From: CAWHHZ01 sp963829355
GTDB taxonomy: Bacteria > Acidobacteriota > Thermoanaerobaculia > Gp7-AA8 > JAHWKK01
Direction: 5' to 3'
DNA length: 64,000 nt
Assembly: GCA_963829355.1 (NCBI GenBank)
Contig: CAWHHZ010000007.1
Span: forward strand, 53,117-117,116
The notes under the pieces were generated by a model. That model ran no database searches. It had not been told where the DNA came from and worked only from the letters and a program-made list of their open reading frames with translations. This document shows, piece by piece, positions 63,978-64,000 of this stretch. The position numbers and the translations under genes were made by a program. How positions within the stretch are numbered: position 1 is the stretch's first letter; every line of letters starts with the position of its first letter.

Positions 63978-64000
63978 CCGTTCGATTCTACCCCTGTTCC

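Overview
The window reads as GC-rich (by eye near 60%) chromosomal DNA of a Gram-negative bacterium, probably a deep-branching lineage such as Acidobacteriota. That placement is inference from gene content; no rRNA or other taxonomic marker is present. The Gram-negative envelope shows in lpxC (lipid A), an Omp85-type barrel, an OmpA-family protein, an RND pump with its adaptor, and a TonB C-terminal domain. Type IV pilin-like proteins plus PilT, a DUF4390-NtrY-NtrX block, an archaeal-type GAPDH and many secreted peptidases fit the same kind of organism. Almost everything is core or lineage-specific chromosomal content. I found no phage, insertion sequence, integrase, CRISPR array or rRNA.

Layout. 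0-6.7 kb, minus strand: pth, a MoxR/Mg-chelatase-like ATPase, an RHH-plus-helical-repeat protein and a VWA protein in a tightly overlapping operon, followed by a secreted subtilase and serS (3' end outside the window). 6.8-11.7 kb: a receiver-PP2C phosphatase, a TPR protein, RNase R and a Fis-like regulator. 11.8-15.9 kb: two M20 metallopeptidases flanking two pilin-like genes. 15.9-23.5 kb: two GT2 glycosyltransferases and two YfhO-like multispanning proteins, probably an envelope glycosylation module, with glyA embedded. 23.5-30 kb: folC, PAP2, accD, archaeal-type gap, smpB and an HD-GYP protein. 30-35.3 kb: lpxC, a DUF4390 protein and an NtrY/NtrX two-component pair. 35.5-39.4 kb: tRNA-Gly, an acuI/YhdH reductase, yraN and mutL. 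39.6-44.2 kb: a bacterial eRF1-like release-factor homologue, a BON protein, an Omp85-like barrel and an OmpA-family protein. 44.5-50.8 kb: tdk, a zinc-ribbon protein, pilT, ruvX, mltG and a pseudokinase-TonB fusion. 50.9-57.5 kb: a large gluzincin/beta-propeller protein, isoaspartyl peptidase, a matrixin with a secreted partner, and threonine aldolase. 57.7-64 kb: RND pump, adaptor, a DUF2911 protein and a small conserved-looking protein.

Two window-wide properties matter. First, at least 14 genes, including normally essential or conserved ones (rnr, folC, mutL, mltG, ntrX), are each split by one to four single-base frameshifts (about 25 in all), with family motifs intact on both sides. Consensus sequencing error is the likeliest cause, so these are annotated as single frameshifted CDSs rather than decayed pseudogenes. 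Second, several intergenic gaps hold short degenerate tandem repeats (7-8 nt units GACTGAC, CTGAACC and TTGRGTCR) or clusters of perfect hairpins that are not explained by genes.

The most unusual items are the pseudokinase-TonB fusion, the ATPase/RHH-helical/VWA operon, the eRF1-like protein, the gluzincin-propeller protein, and the repeat and hairpin elements.
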